A stretch of 64,000 nt of DNA from Bacteroidota bacterium (GTDB taxonomy: Bacteria > Bacteroidota > Bacteroidia > B-17B0 > Aurantibacillaceae): contig JAHBTI010000012.1 in the NCBI GenBank assembly GCA_019638705.1, forward strand, positions 1 to 64,000, read 5' to 3'. Shown piece by piece: positions 52,048 through 59,982 of the stretch. Position numbers and translations under genes: made by a program. Every line of letters begins with the position of its first letter. Within the stretch, counting starts at the first letter, position 1. The notes beneath the pieces were generated by a model that ran no database searches, had not been told where the DNA came from, and saw only the letters and a list, made by a program, of their open reading frames with translations.

Positions 52048-52096
52048 TGTCACTTCGAGTAGCCCGAAGAATGAGGGCGTATCGAGAAGTGATTTT
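52048..52096 (+). repeat. Dispersed TTCGAGTAGCC repeat, copy E
   Basis: One complete unit: TGTCACTTCGAGTAGCCCGA then GAATGAGGGCGTATCGAGAA. Same orientation as copy A. It ends 40 bp before the metallo-hydrolase gene. The rest of the 283-bp gap between 51852 and 52136 holds the terminator at 51880 and nothing else recognised. Confidence 0.85.
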
Positions 52097-52135
52097 ACGA
52101 CTTCACTGTTTTAATAAGAATGTAACAACAAATAA

Positions 52136-53266
52136 TTGAACCGAATTTTTAAAATAATAAAACGAACCATGATAATTTTATTCAGTGTCATTTTGCTTTT
52201 AGCAGTAGCCGCTATTTTTTATATCCGTCAGGCTAAATTCGGGAAAGCCCCGTCAGGGAAGCGTTTGGAGCAAATACAAAAATCGCCGAATTACAAAAAC
52301 GGAAAATTTCAAAACATACATTTTACGCCCACTCTCACCAAAGGTTATTCTATGTCGGGCGTGTTATACAAATTTCTGTTTAAAAAATCGCCGCGCCTAA
52401 GACCAACGGACAGTATTCCTTCCATAAAAACAGATTTACTCAAAATTCCGACTGACAGCAATGTGTTGGTGTGGTTCGGACATTCATCATACTTTATGCA
52501 ACTCAACGGTAAACGTTTTTTAATTGACCCTGTGTTTAGCGGCAACGCTTCGCCCATTCCGAACAGCAACACTTCATTTAAAGGTAGCGATATTTATACC
52601 GTAAACGATTTACCCGAAATTGATTATTTGCTCATCACTCACGACCATTACGACCACTTGGATTACGAAACAATTTTGCAATTAAAAAATAAAACAAACT
52701 TGGTTATTTGCGGTTTGGGCGTGGGCGAACATTTTGAACATTGGGGTTACGATGCGAAGAAAATTATTGAAAAAGACTGGAACGAAACAGTATCGTTGGA
52801 ACATGACATTCGTTTGCACACAGCACCTGCACGGCATTTTTCAGGAAGAAGTTTTACACGCGACAATACCTTGTGGTTATCGTACATCATTGAAACACCA
52901 AATAAAAAAATATATGTTGGCGGCGACAGCGGTTACGACACACACTTTGCAGACATCGGAAAAAAGTTTGAAGCGTTTGATTTGGTAATTCTTGACAACG
53001 GACAATACCACGAAGCGTGGCGCGCCATTCACATGTTTCCCGAAGATGTGCTGAAAGCCGCGAACGAATTAAATGCAAAATGTTTATTTCCTGTTCATTC
53101 TTCAAAATTTGCATTGGCACTCCACGCTTGGGATACATCACTAAACGAAATTTCAGAGAAAAATAAAACGGCTCAAATTCCTTTGGTAACGCCTGTCATC
53201 GGTGAATTGGTAGATTTGAATAACACCAATCAAGAATTTAAACAGTGGTGGAAAGAATTAAAATAA
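52136..53266 (+). CDS. MBL-fold metallo-hydrolase with N-terminal membrane anchor
   Basis: A 376-residue protein. It opens with a basic stretch and one transmembrane helix (MNRIFKIIKRTMIILFSVILLLAVAAIFYI, residues 12-30), then an MBL domain of the UlaG/NAPE-PLD-like type: VWFGHSSYFMQLNGKRFLIDPVF, THDHYDHLD (HxHxDH), HTAPARHFSGRS, YVGGDSGYDTHF, and LFPVHSSKFALALHAWD. All usual metal ligands are visible. Substrate unknown; related enzymes act on lipid or phosphodiester bonds. The start is the TTG at 52136; an in-frame ATG at 52169 would lose the basic anchor residues. Confidence 0.83.
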   Translation: MNRIFKIIKRTMIILFSVILLLAVAAIFYIRQAKFGKAPSGKRLEQIQKSPNYKNGKFQNIHFTPTLTKGYSMSGVLYKFLFKKSPRLRPTDSIPSIKTDLLKIPTDSNVLVWFGHSSYFMQLNGKRFLIDPVFSGNASPIPNSNTSFKGSDIYTVNDLPEIDYLLITHDHYDHLDYETILQLKNKTNLVICGLGVGEHFEHWGYDAKKIIEKDWNETVSLEHDIRLHTAPARHFSGRSFTRDNTLWLSYIIETPNKKIYVGGDSGYDTHFADIGKKFEAFDLVILDNGQYHEAWRAIHMFPEDVLKAANELNAKCLFPVHSSKFALALHAWDTSLNEISEKNKTAQIPLVTPVIGELVDLNNTNQEFKQWWKELK

Positions 53267-53277
53267 GTTTCACCCTA

Positions 53278-53308
53278 AATCCCTCCCCAAAGTGGAGGGA
53301 CTTTTTTA
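53278..53308. terminator. Hairpin terminator between convergent genes
   Basis: TCCCTCC (53280-53286) pairs with GGAGGGA (53294-53300), followed by CTTTTTTAT on the plus strand. It ends the MBL gene; the convergent gene's stop codon is at 53306. Confidence 0.7.
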
Positions 53309-53809
53309 TGTCTTCTTCAAACTTCTCATCATCTCGCCAAAATCTTGTTTTTTGTGCATGGCGTTAATTACGTTTACAATTCTACCTGCTTTGGTGGCTG
53401 CGCCTTTAGCTGTATAAACGTAACGGTGAAAATAATTTCGGTGTGAAAGCAACAAGGAATTAAATTGTTTCAACGCAATGTCATCGTCGTTTAAACATTC
53501 CATTAATTCCGCTGATTGAAGTGCGGGCGAAGTATCTACTTCAATTTTTAAATGGAGCATTGCACCCTCGTTTTTGCCGAGTTTTTTTCTTAGCTCTGCA
53601 TTCAGGGGAATAATAAAATTTCCGTCTTTCATCGGCATACACGACAAACGTTCTACGTTTACATCGTCTAAAAAACCTTTTACGCGAAACTCGCGCCTGT
53701 TTTTCAATTTCAGTTTTTTCCAAATATCCACAGGCATTTCCACATACGACCAACCTGTTTTTTCTTTGTTGTTTGAAAATTTTTGAATGATTGTTTTATA
53801 CGCAGGCAT
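53306..53809 (-). CDS. DUF1905/YdeI-type protein
   Basis: A 167-residue cytosolic protein. The N-terminal half has the DUF1905 pattern (GWSYVEMPVDIWKKLKLKNRREFRVKGFLDDVNVERLSCMPMKDGNFIIPLNAELRKKLG). The C-terminal half resembles the YdeI/OmpD-associated helical module (DDIALKQFNSLLLSHRNYFHRYVYTAKGAATKAGRIVNVINAM). The biochemical role of the family is unclear. It is 22 bp upstream-adjacent to rsgA's end on the same strand. Confidence 0.78.
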   Translation of the reverse strand: MPAYKTIIQKFSNNKEKTGWSYVEMPVDIWKKLKLKNRREFRVKGFLDDVNVERLSCMPMKDGNFIIPLNAELRKKLGKNEGAMLHLKIEVDTSPALQSAELMECLNDDDIALKQFNSLLLSHRNYFHRYVYTAKGAATKAGRIVNVINAMHKKQDFGEMMRSLKKT

Positions 53810-53831
53810 AATACTTTTGACTTGAAACTTC

Positions 53832-54764
53832 TTACTTAATTTCCCATGCTTTCCAGTCCATTTCTTCGCCGTTTAAAATGCCAAGATAAGAATGATAACG
53901 TTCCTCACTTATTTCATTGGCTTCTACGGCAGCAATCACGGCACATTTAGGCTCGTTTATATGCAGACAATTATTGAATTTGCAATCGTTCATGCGCGCT
54001 CTTATTTCAGGAAAGTAATGTCCGATTTCTTCTTTTTTCATTTCCACCAAACCTAATTCTTTTATGCCGGGCGTGTCAATAATGTTGCCGCCGAAACTTA
54101 ACGAATGTAACTCTGCAAAGGTGGTAGTGTGCATTCCTTTTAAATGCACCGAAGAAATTTCACCTGTTTTTAAATTCAAACTCGGCTCTAAAGCATTGAT
54201 AAACGTGGATTTCCCAACGCCCGAATGTCCTGTAATTAAAGTGGTTTTGTCTTTAAACAAGGGTTTTAATTTTTCAATCTGCGTTTTGTCATAGCTGCTT
54301 ACTTCAAAACATTCGTAGCCAACATTTGTATAAAGCGCAATAATTTCTTTTTGAATGTTTAAAAGTTCATCGTTCAGCAAATCACTTTTATTAAAAATTA
54401 ATTTGGCGGGAATGTTGTAGGCTTCGGCAGTTATCAAAAAACGGTCAATAAAACCCAAACTTGTGCGCGGCGATACAAGCGTAGCAATCAACACGGCTTG
54501 GTCTAAATTGCTTGCCAAAATTTGCGCTTGCTTGCTCAGATTAATGGATTTACGAATGATGTAATTTTTTCGCGGATAAATTTTTGTGATAGCTGCTTCT
54601 TCGTTTTCGTCTTGCTCAATGTCCACCATATCGCCAACGGCAACGGGATTGGTGGTTTTTCTTCCCTCCAAACGAATTTTGCCTACAAGCACACATTCAA
54701 AAATTTTGTTGTTTGCTTTTACAAGGTATTTGCTGCCTGTGGATTTTGTAACAACGCCTGTCAT
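53832..54764 (-). CDS. rsgA: Small-subunit-dependent GTPase RsgA
   Basis: A 310-residue circularly permuted GTPase in 30S maturation. An OB domain (residues 1-70, MTGVVTKSTGSKYLVKANNK) precedes the G domain, where the G4-type NKSDLL comes before the P-loop GHSGVGKSTFINAL and DTPGIKEL. The zinc-binding knuckle is CKFNNCLHINEPKCAV. The ATG at 54762-54764 is chosen; the longer frame to 54866 overlaps the divergent PolX gene. Divergent from polX, only 42 bp apart, so they share a promoter region. Confidence 0.95.
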   Translation of the reverse strand: MTGVVTKSTGSKYLVKANNKIFECVLVGKIRLEGRKTTNPVAVGDMVDIEQDENEEAAITKIYPRKNYIIRKSINLSKQAQILASNLDQAVLIATLVSPRTSLGFIDRFLITAEAYNIPAKLIFNKSDLLNDELLNIQKEIIALYTNVGYECFEVSSYDKTQIEKLKPLFKDKTTLITGHSGVGKSTFINALEPSLNLKTGEISSVHLKGMHTTTFAELHSLSFGGNIIDTPGIKELGLVEMKKEEIGHYFPEIRARMNDCKFNNCLHINEPKCAVIAAVEANEISEERYHSYLGILNGEEMDWKAWEIK

Positions 54765-54806
54765 AATTAATGCGTGAAAGTACAAATTATTAAATTTGGC
54801 TCTCCT

Positions 54807-56408
54807 ATGACCAACGACGATATTATTGACGCACTTGAACTCACTTCCAAACTCATGGAATTGCATGAGGAAAATCCGTTTAAAGTAAAAGCCTACGCAA
54901 ATGCCGCGTTTAAACTTTCAAAATTGCGTTACGATTTTGAGGGCAAAAGCGAAAAAGACATTGAAAGCATTGAGGGCATTGGCAAAGGCATCTCCGCAAA
55001 AATTATTGAACTCATTAACACAGGCACAAGTTCCGAATTGGAAAAACTGCGGGCACAAACGCCAAACGGTGTCATTGAAATGTTAGACATTAAAGGGCTT
55101 GGTGCAAAAAAAGTGCGGCAGCTTTGGCAGGAGTTAAATATTGAAAGTATTGGCGAATTACTTTACGCCTGCAACGAAAACCGTTTGATTACACTCAAAG
55201 GTTTTGGCGAAAAAACACAGGCGCAAGTCAAAAAAAACATTGAGTTTAAACTCGCCAGCGCAAATAAATTTCATTACGCTTCGTTGGAAAAATCGGTGTT
55301 AAGTTTGGTGCAACACATTTCCGAAAAACACAACCTACAATGCGCCGCCGTTGGTGAATTAGCGCGCAAATGCGAAGTAATTGACAACATTGAAATTTTA
55401 GTTGGAAGCACAGAAATTACTTTGAATGAACATGATTTTGAAAAAAATATTCCGCTTGCTGTGAATTATATTTTTTGTGAGGCAGACGAATTTAATTACA
55501 AATTTGTTGAGCTTTCATCTGCACAAGAACACTTAAATAATATTCATTTTTCGTCTTTGCCCAAAAAACAATTTTCTTCTCAGCAAGAAATTTACGCCGA
55601 ATTAAAATTGCAATACATTGAACCCGAATTGCGCGAAGGTTTACACGAAATTGAATTGGCGAAAGAAAATAAAATTCCTGCGCTAATTGAGTTGAAAGAT
55701 TTAAAAGGCATTTTGCACAATCACAGCACCTACAGCGACGGCGTGCACACGCTTAAAGAAATGGCGGATTATTGCAAACACTTGGGCTACGAATACTTTG
55801 GCATTTGCGACCACTCCAAAAGCGCGACTTATGCAAAGGGTTTAAGCATTGAACGTGTTTTGGAACAGCAACAGGAAATTGAAACATTAAATGCTGCTTA
55901 TCAAAATTTTAAAATCTTAAAAGGCATTGAAAGCGATATTTTAAATGACGGCTCTTTGGATTATCCCGAAGACATTTTAAAAACCTTTGATTTTGTTGTT
56001 GCTTCGGTTCATTCCAATTTAAAAATGAACGAAGAAAAAGCAACCGAACGTTTAATTAAAGCCATTGAAAATCCTTACACGTCCATTCTCGGACACCCCA
56101 CAGGGCGTTTGCTTTTGGCGCGTGAGGGTTATCCCATTCATCACAAAAAAGTGATTGATGCTTGCGCCGCAAACAAAGTTCACATTGAATTGAACGCGCA
56201 CCCCTACCGCTTGGATATTGACTGGCGTTGGATTTGGTATTGCGTGGAGCGTGGCGTAAAAATTTCCATTAATCCCGATGCACACCACAAAGAGGGTTTT
56301 CACGATATGTATTTTGGCGTGTGCGCCGCACGAAAAGGAATGTTAAGCAAAGATTTTTGTTTAAATGCGCTTGGGTTAGAGGAGTTGGTGAGGGCGTTTG
56401 GGAAGTAA
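54807..56408 (+). CDS. polX: PolX-family protein with intact PHP exonuclease and degenerate polymerase site
   Basis: 533 residues from the ATG at 54807 (MTNDDIIDALELTSKLMELH). The N-terminal 8-kDa-like domain has helix-hairpin-helix motifs (IEGIGKGIS, IKGLGAKKV, LKGFGEKTQ). In the palm, the usual GSLRRGKETVGDIDILV block reads GELARKCEVIDNIEILV at residues 183-199: the GS motif, the second Arg region and both catalytic Asps (now Asn194 and Glu196) are altered. The PHP domain is complete: HNHSTYSDG (H304, H306, D311), CDH (D335, H336), GIESDI (E375), SVHS (H402), GHP (H430) and DAH (D491, H493). It is likely a DNA 3'-exonuclease or phosphodiesterase without polymerase activity. Confidence 0.9.
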   Translation: MTNDDIIDALELTSKLMELHEENPFKVKAYANAAFKLSKLRYDFEGKSEKDIESIEGIGKGISAKIIELINTGTSSELEKLRAQTPNGVIEMLDIKGLGAKKVRQLWQELNIESIGELLYACNENRLITLKGFGEKTQAQVKKNIEFKLASANKFHYASLEKSVLSLVQHISEKHNLQCAAVGELARKCEVIDNIEILVGSTEITLNEHDFEKNIPLAVNYIFCEADEFNYKFVELSSAQEHLNNIHFSSLPKKQFSSQQEIYAELKLQYIEPELREGLHEIELAKENKIPALIELKDLKGILHNHSTYSDGVHTLKEMADYCKHLGYEYFGICDHSKSATYAKGLSIERVLEQQQEIETLNAAYQNFKILKGIESDILNDGSLDYPEDILKTFDFVVASVHSNLKMNEEKATERLIKAIENPYTSILGHPTGRLLLAREGYPIHHKKVIDACAANKVHIELNAHPYRLDIDWRWIWYCVERGVKISINPDAHHKEGFHDMYFGVCAARKGMLSKDFCLNALGLEELVRAFGK

Positions 56409-56419
56409 AATCATTAATT

Positions 56420-56450
56420 TTGTTTTCCAATAGAAAACTTTTTACATTTG
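56420..56450 (+). promoter_or_regulatory. Promoter of the second higBA pair
   Basis: TTG (56420-56422) and TACATTTG (56443-56450), spacer 20 bp. The start codon of the toxin lies 4 bp after the -7 box, so transcription would begin at or next to the ATG (leaderless mRNA). Confidence 0.75.
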
Positions 56451-56454
56451 CATA

Positions 56455-56769
56455 ATGTTTAACATCATTGCCCGAAAAACCTTGTTGGATTATTGTAAAA
56501 AATATCCTGTGGCGGCAGCGGCTTTATACGAATGGTATCACGAGTTTGAAAATTGCGATTTTAAAAACTTTAATGAGTTGAAGCAAAAATACGGCAATGC
56601 AAGCATTGTAGCCGACGACAGAGTAGTGTTTAACATTATGGGAAATCATTTTCGTTTGGTAGTGCGCTTGGTGTTTGAGTTTAAAGCCGTACAAATAAAA
56701 TGGTTTGGCACACATACCGAGTACAACAAAATAAATGTGGAAGAAATAAAATTTAAAAAAGGAAAATAA
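56455..56769 (+). CDS. higB: HigB-type toxin, second family
   Basis: A 104-residue toxin of the HigB_toxin family, unrelated in sequence to the one at 16240. It reads MFNIIARKTLLDYCKKYP at the start and RVVFNIMGNHFRLVVRLVFEFKAVQIKWFGTHTEYNKI near the end, the family signature (VFNIxGNxYRLIVxI...IRFIGTHxEYDKI). These act as ribosome-dependent mRNA interferases. It comes first, with the antitoxin overlapping by one base (TAATG), and its mRNA appears leaderless. Confidence 0.92.
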   Translation: MFNIIARKTLLDYCKKYPVAAAALYEWYHEFENCDFKNFNELKQKYGNASIVADDRVVFNIMGNHFRLVVRLVFEFKAVQIKWFGTHTEYNKINVEEIKFKKGK

Positions 56770-57125
56770 TGCAACTGAAAACCATAAAAACAAAAAAAGA
56801 GTACCAAGCCTATTTGGATTGGATTGACAAACAATTTGACAAAAAAATAAAACCCAACTCGGCAGATGGCGAAAAATTAAAAATTGCCTTGTTGCTTATT
56901 AAGCAATACGAAGACGAGCATTTTGCAATTCCTTATCCTGATGCTATTGAAGCCATTAGAATAAAAATGGAAGAAAAAGGCTTAAAGAATAAAGATTTTG
57001 TAGGGAAGATAGGGACAAAAGGTTATGTGTCTGCGCTTTTAAACAAGCGCAAGCCCTTAACTTTAGAATTAGCCAAATGGTTTCATGCCAATTTGGATAT
57101 TCCTGCCGAAGTGTTTATAGCATAA
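56769..57125 (+). CDS. higA: HigA-type antitoxin, second family
   Basis: A 118-residue antitoxin. A N-terminal helical region (KTKKEYQAYLDWIDKQFDKK, and GEKLKIALLLIKQYEDEHF) binds the toxin. The XRE-like HTH occupies the C-terminus (KGLKNKDFVGKIGTKGYVSALLNKRKPLTLELAKWFHANLDIPAEVFI). This domain order, opposite to the HigA at 15942, fits HigA partners of the HigB_toxin family. It probably represses the shared promoter. A terminator follows. Confidence 0.9.
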   Translation: MQLKTIKTKKEYQAYLDWIDKQFDKKIKPNSADGEKLKIALLLIKQYEDEHFAIPYPDAIEAIRIKMEEKGLKNKDFVGKIGTKGYVSALLNKRKPLTLELAKWFHANLDIPAEVFIA

Positions 57126-57129
57126 AACA

Positions 57130-57165
57130 AAAAAGGCTTCCAAATTTGGAAGCCTTTTTGTTTTT
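57130..57165. terminator. Bidirectional terminator after higBA
   Basis: AAAAAGGCTTCCAAA pairs perfectly with TTTGGAAGCCTTTTT (57130-57158), serving both higA and the convergent NHL-repeat gene. Confidence 0.9.
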
Positions 57166-57176
57166 GTAAGCAATTT

Positions 57177-59216
57177 TTACTCTTTCACAAATTTGCTCAT
57201 CGCATTTCCGATTTTTATAAAATAAATGCCGCTTTTTAGCTCGCGCACGTTCACACGCGCAGAGTTATTAATTATGAGTGATGAGTTATGAATGACGGTG
57301 TTTCCTAAAATATCATATACATAAATTTCAACTTCTGTTTTTCCATTTAACATTTCCCATTCAACATTCAACATTTCAGAACTTGGGTTCGGATAAACTT
57401 TAAACCCTGCAATGTCCGAATAGTTATGAATACCAACCGTGTCTGTTGTACAGGCATCTACCAAAACAGCAATACTTTCCTGCAAGGTGTTTGTACACGA
57501 GGTGCTGTTGCTTCTGCCAATAACGGCGGCATTGTAAGACACATTGCCTGCGCTTGTAAAAGCAGGGGTTATTAGCCTTAGATTGCCTGTGCCGCCTGCT
57601 GTGCCTGCCGATGTCCATGTATAAGCATTAGCTCCCAAAGCTATTAAGGTTGCCGAACCGTTAATGCACACAGTCGAGGTGATAGCAGATACCGTAAGGC
57701 TTGGCAATGCTTTTAAATTAATGCTGAATGTTGTTGTTTTAGTACAGCCGTTGTTATTAATTCCTGTAACAGAATACGTTGTTGGGGAGTTGGGGCTTAA
57801 CACAAACGATGTGCCTGTTTGATTGTTGTTTAACGTATAAGATACACCGCCTGTTGGGCTTATGGTGGCACTACTGCCCACGCAGATATTTTGACTGTTT
57901 ACCGAAATGTTGGGCTGGGGATTTACATTTATAGTAACCGTAGCGGTATAAGTAGAAACATGATTGCTTATGTTGCAGGAGCTAAACAAGCTGTATGTGC
58001 TGCTTGTGGCAGGACTTACACTAATGCTTGGGCTTGTTTGCCCTGTACTCCATGTGTAAGACGAAGCTGTGCCGCTTAATGTGAGCACTGCCGAATTGCC
58101 TGCGCAAATTACAGTAGCCGAACTCGCAATGTCTGCACTGCCTGTACTGCCGCAATAAACTTTTCGCACACGATGATTACCCATATCGGCAATATATACA
58201 TTGGCATTAACAGCATCTACGGCTACGCCGACAGGATTGTTTAATTGCGCTGCTGTGGCAAGCCCTCCGTCTCCGCTAAAACCCCATGTGCCTGCTGTGC
58301 CTGCTATGGTGGTAATAATGCCGTTGCTGCTTACTTTGCGTATGCAGTTATTGTCGGTAATATATACATTACCTGCAGCATCCACAGCTACACCGCTTGG
58401 GGAACTTAATCCCGCTACTGTGGCAAGCCCTCCGTCTCCGCTAAAGCCCAACAAACCACCACCTGCTATGGTAGTAATAATACCGTTAGTGCTTACTTTG
58501 CGTATGCGGTTATTTCCCATATCTGCAATATATACATTGCCCGCAGCATCTACGGCTACACCGTGTGGGTTATTTAATTGTGCTGCTGTGGCTGCCCCAC
58601 CGTCGCCACTAAAACCACCGTTACTAGACCCTGTTGCCCCACTTCCTGCTATGGTAGTAATAATGCCGTTTGTGCTTACTTTGCGTATGCGGTTATTCCA
58701 AGTATCTGCAATATATACATTGCCTGCAGCATCTACGGCTACACCGCCTGGGTAGTTTAATGCCGCTGCTGTGGCAAGCCCTCCGTCTCCACTAAAGCCA
58801 AATCCGCCAATGCCTGCAATGGTAGTAATAATGCCATTTGTGCTTACTTTGCGTATGCGGGTAGTCTCTGCAATATATACATTGCCCACAGCATCTACGG
58901 CTACAGCGCGTGTGCTGCCTAATGGTGCTGCTGTGGCTGCCCCGCCGTCGCCACTAAAGCCCGACCCACCATTACCTGCAATGGTAGTAATAATGCCGTT
59001 GGTACTTACTTTGCGTATTCTGCCATTGCCGGTAATATATACATTACCTGCAGCATCTGTAGCTACATCTCTTGGGAAGATTAATTGCGCCGCTGTGGCT
59101 ACCCCACCGTCGCCACTAAAACCACCTGTGCTTGTGCCTGCTATGGTGTTTATTACATATTGAGCATTTGCATTTAAGCAAAACATAATTGCCAATAGTG
59201 TGATTAGTTTTTTCAT
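57177..59216 (-). CDS. Secreted NHL-repeat propeller protein with Ig-like and T9SS sorting domains
   Basis: A 679-residue exported protein (signal MKKLITLLAIMFCLNANAQ). Residues 20-345 hold six NHL-type repeats, each with GFSGDGGxATAA, a GVAVDAAGNVYIAD core and IRKVSTNGIITTIAG, forming a beta-propeller. The repeats are nearly identical in DNA as well as protein. Two Ig-like or PKD-like modules follow (about 360-580, VCINGSATLIALGANAYTW and similar). A T9SS type A domain ends it (YPNPSSEMLNVEWEM...SGIYFIKIG). Its start overlaps the 97-residue gene's stop codon (ATGA), so the two are coupled. Likely a surface-binding protein. Confidence 0.85.
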   Translation of the reverse strand: MKKLITLLAIMFCLNANAQYVINTIAGTSTGGFSGDGGVATAAQLIFPRDVATDAAGNVYITGNGRIRKVSTNGIITTIAGNGGSGFSGDGGAATAAPLGSTRAVAVDAVGNVYIAETTRIRKVSTNGIITTIAGIGGFGFSGDGGLATAAALNYPGGVAVDAAGNVYIADTWNNRIRKVSTNGIITTIAGSGATGSSNGGFSGDGGAATAAQLNNPHGVAVDAAGNVYIADMGNNRIRKVSTNGIITTIAGGGLLGFSGDGGLATVAGLSSPSGVAVDAAGNVYITDNNCIRKVSSNGIITTIAGTAGTWGFSGDGGLATAAQLNNPVGVAVDAVNANVYIADMGNHRVRKVYCGSTGSADIASSATVICAGNSAVLTLSGTASSYTWSTGQTSPSISVSPATSSTYSLFSSCNISNHVSTYTATVTINVNPQPNISVNSQNICVGSSATISPTGGVSYTLNNNQTGTSFVLSPNSPTTYSVTGINNNGCTKTTTFSINLKALPSLTVSAITSTVCINGSATLIALGANAYTWTSAGTAGGTGNLRLITPAFTSAGNVSYNAAVIGRSNSTSCTNTLQESIAVLVDACTTDTVGIHNYSDIAGFKVYPNPSSEMLNVEWEMLNGKTEVEIYVYDILGNTVIHNSSLIINNSARVNVRELKSGIYFIKIGNAMSKFVKE
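58140..59160 (-). repeat. Six tandem repeats of about 165 bp inside the NHL gene
   Basis: The motifs CAATATATACATT, GCATCTACGGCTACA and ATGGTAGTAATAATGCCG recur in order, about 150-175 bp apart (for example near 58311, 58466, 58651, 58819, 58980 for ATGGTAGTAATAATGCCG or a variant). Each unit is one NHL blade. Low divergence implies recent duplication or gene conversion. Confidence 0.85.
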
Positions 59217-59506
59217 TGTTCTTCTTTGTTGAAAATAGAAATGATGTTCTTTTTATTTGAATTTGGAGATGATAATAGAGCGGTTAAAAAAATATCCGTT
59301 AAATCAGAAGATATAAGACACCAAACAGGGCGTCCAAAACTCGTTGGAAACCCTTTTTCCTCACCCTCGCCATTCCAGCGAACGGCGAGATGTCTAGAAC
59401 CCTGTTCGGCTTTGTGCCATTGCCCATAAGCAATGGAAAACTCATCGTCATCATAAATAATTTTTTCTACTTCAAAATTGCTTGGATTAACTTCTTCCGG
59501 CTTCAT
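59213..59506 (-). CDS. Small conserved-looking protein paired with an XRE regulator
   Basis: 97 residues from the ATG at 59504-59506 (MKPEEVNPSNFEVEKIIYDD). The pattern FSIAYGQWHKAEQGSRHLAVRWNGEGEEKGFPTSFGRPVWCLI resembles a family of small cytosolic proteins with a RWN...GxP..FG.P.W core that I recall near toxin-antitoxin-like loci. The longer upstream frame is rejected: it is hydrophobic and crosses the operator region. It ends in an ATGA overlap with the NHL gene. A XRE gene lies divergent at 59644. Function unknown. Confidence 0.6.
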   Translation of the reverse strand: MKPEEVNPSNFEVEKIIYDDDEFSIAYGQWHKAEQGSRHLAVRWNGEGEEKGFPTSFGRPVWCLISSDLTDIFLTALLSSPNSNKKNIISIFNKEEQ

Positions 59507-59557
59507 GTTTATTGATTTTAAATTATTGGGGGCTAATGTAGTAATTTTTATTATAAT

Positions 59558-59638
59558 AGCACTAATTAATGCTAAACTATATAATGCTAATATGATTGGT
59601 GCTAAACCAATAAAATTGAGTAATAAAAAACTACTCAA
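59558..59638. promoter_or_regulatory. Palindrome cluster between the 97-residue gene and the XRE gene
   Basis: Three dyads stand in the 137-bp divergent gap: AGCACTAATTAATGCT (59558-59573, 14 of 16 symmetric), ATTGGTGCTAAACCAAT (59595-59611, perfect) and TTGAGTA/TACTCAA (59617-59623 with 59632-59638). GCTAA occurs several times. A site for the XRE protein is likely. Confidence 0.5.
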
Positions 59639-59643
59639 AAAAA

Positions 59644-59892
59644 ATGGCAAAGGTTAAAAAGGTAAAACCGAAAGAAGTTCAGTTGTTGGGAAAAAGGATA
59701 AAGCAGCTTCGGCAGGAAAAAGGTTACAGCAGCCAAGAAACTTTTGCCTATGACAATGGATACACGCTTAGCTATTACTCGCGCATAGAACGCGGCGAAG
59801 ATATTCGGTTTACCAGCCTCGTTAAAGTGTCCAAAGCATTGGAAATAGATTTAAAAACATTCTTTTCAAGCGGTTTTGATAAATTGAAATAA
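59644..59892 (+). CDS. XRE-family HTH regulator
   Basis: An 82-residue DNA-binding protein. Basic N-terminus (MAKVKKVKPKEVQLLGKRIK), then an HTH_XRE domain over residues 15-75: LGKRIKQLRQEKGYSSQETFAYDNGYTLSYYSRIERGEDIRFTSLVKVSKALEIDLKTFF. Its likely job is to repress the divergent 97-residue gene and itself through the palindromes at 59558-59638. Confidence 0.85.
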   Translation: MAKVKKVKPKEVQLLGKRIKQLRQEKGYSSQETFAYDNGYTLSYYSRIERGEDIRFTSLVKVSKALEIDLKTFFSSGFDKLK

Positions 59893-59982
59893 CAGAAATA
59901 AATAAATTTTCTCTGTGTTTCCGAGAGATTGCGTTTTTGCAATTTGTTAAATGGTAAAAAGAAAATGATTATTTTTGTTATC

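Noticed and set aside
58140-59160. Regularly spaced repeats that could suggest a CRISPR or a satellite array
   Set aside because: The repeats are in frame with the NHL blades of a secreted protein; units are about 165 bp with no unique spacers.
58201-59163. Pro/Ala-rich plus-strand open frames across the NHL repeats
   Set aside because: Antisense to the NHL gene; the repeated peptide merely mirrors the DNA repeat.
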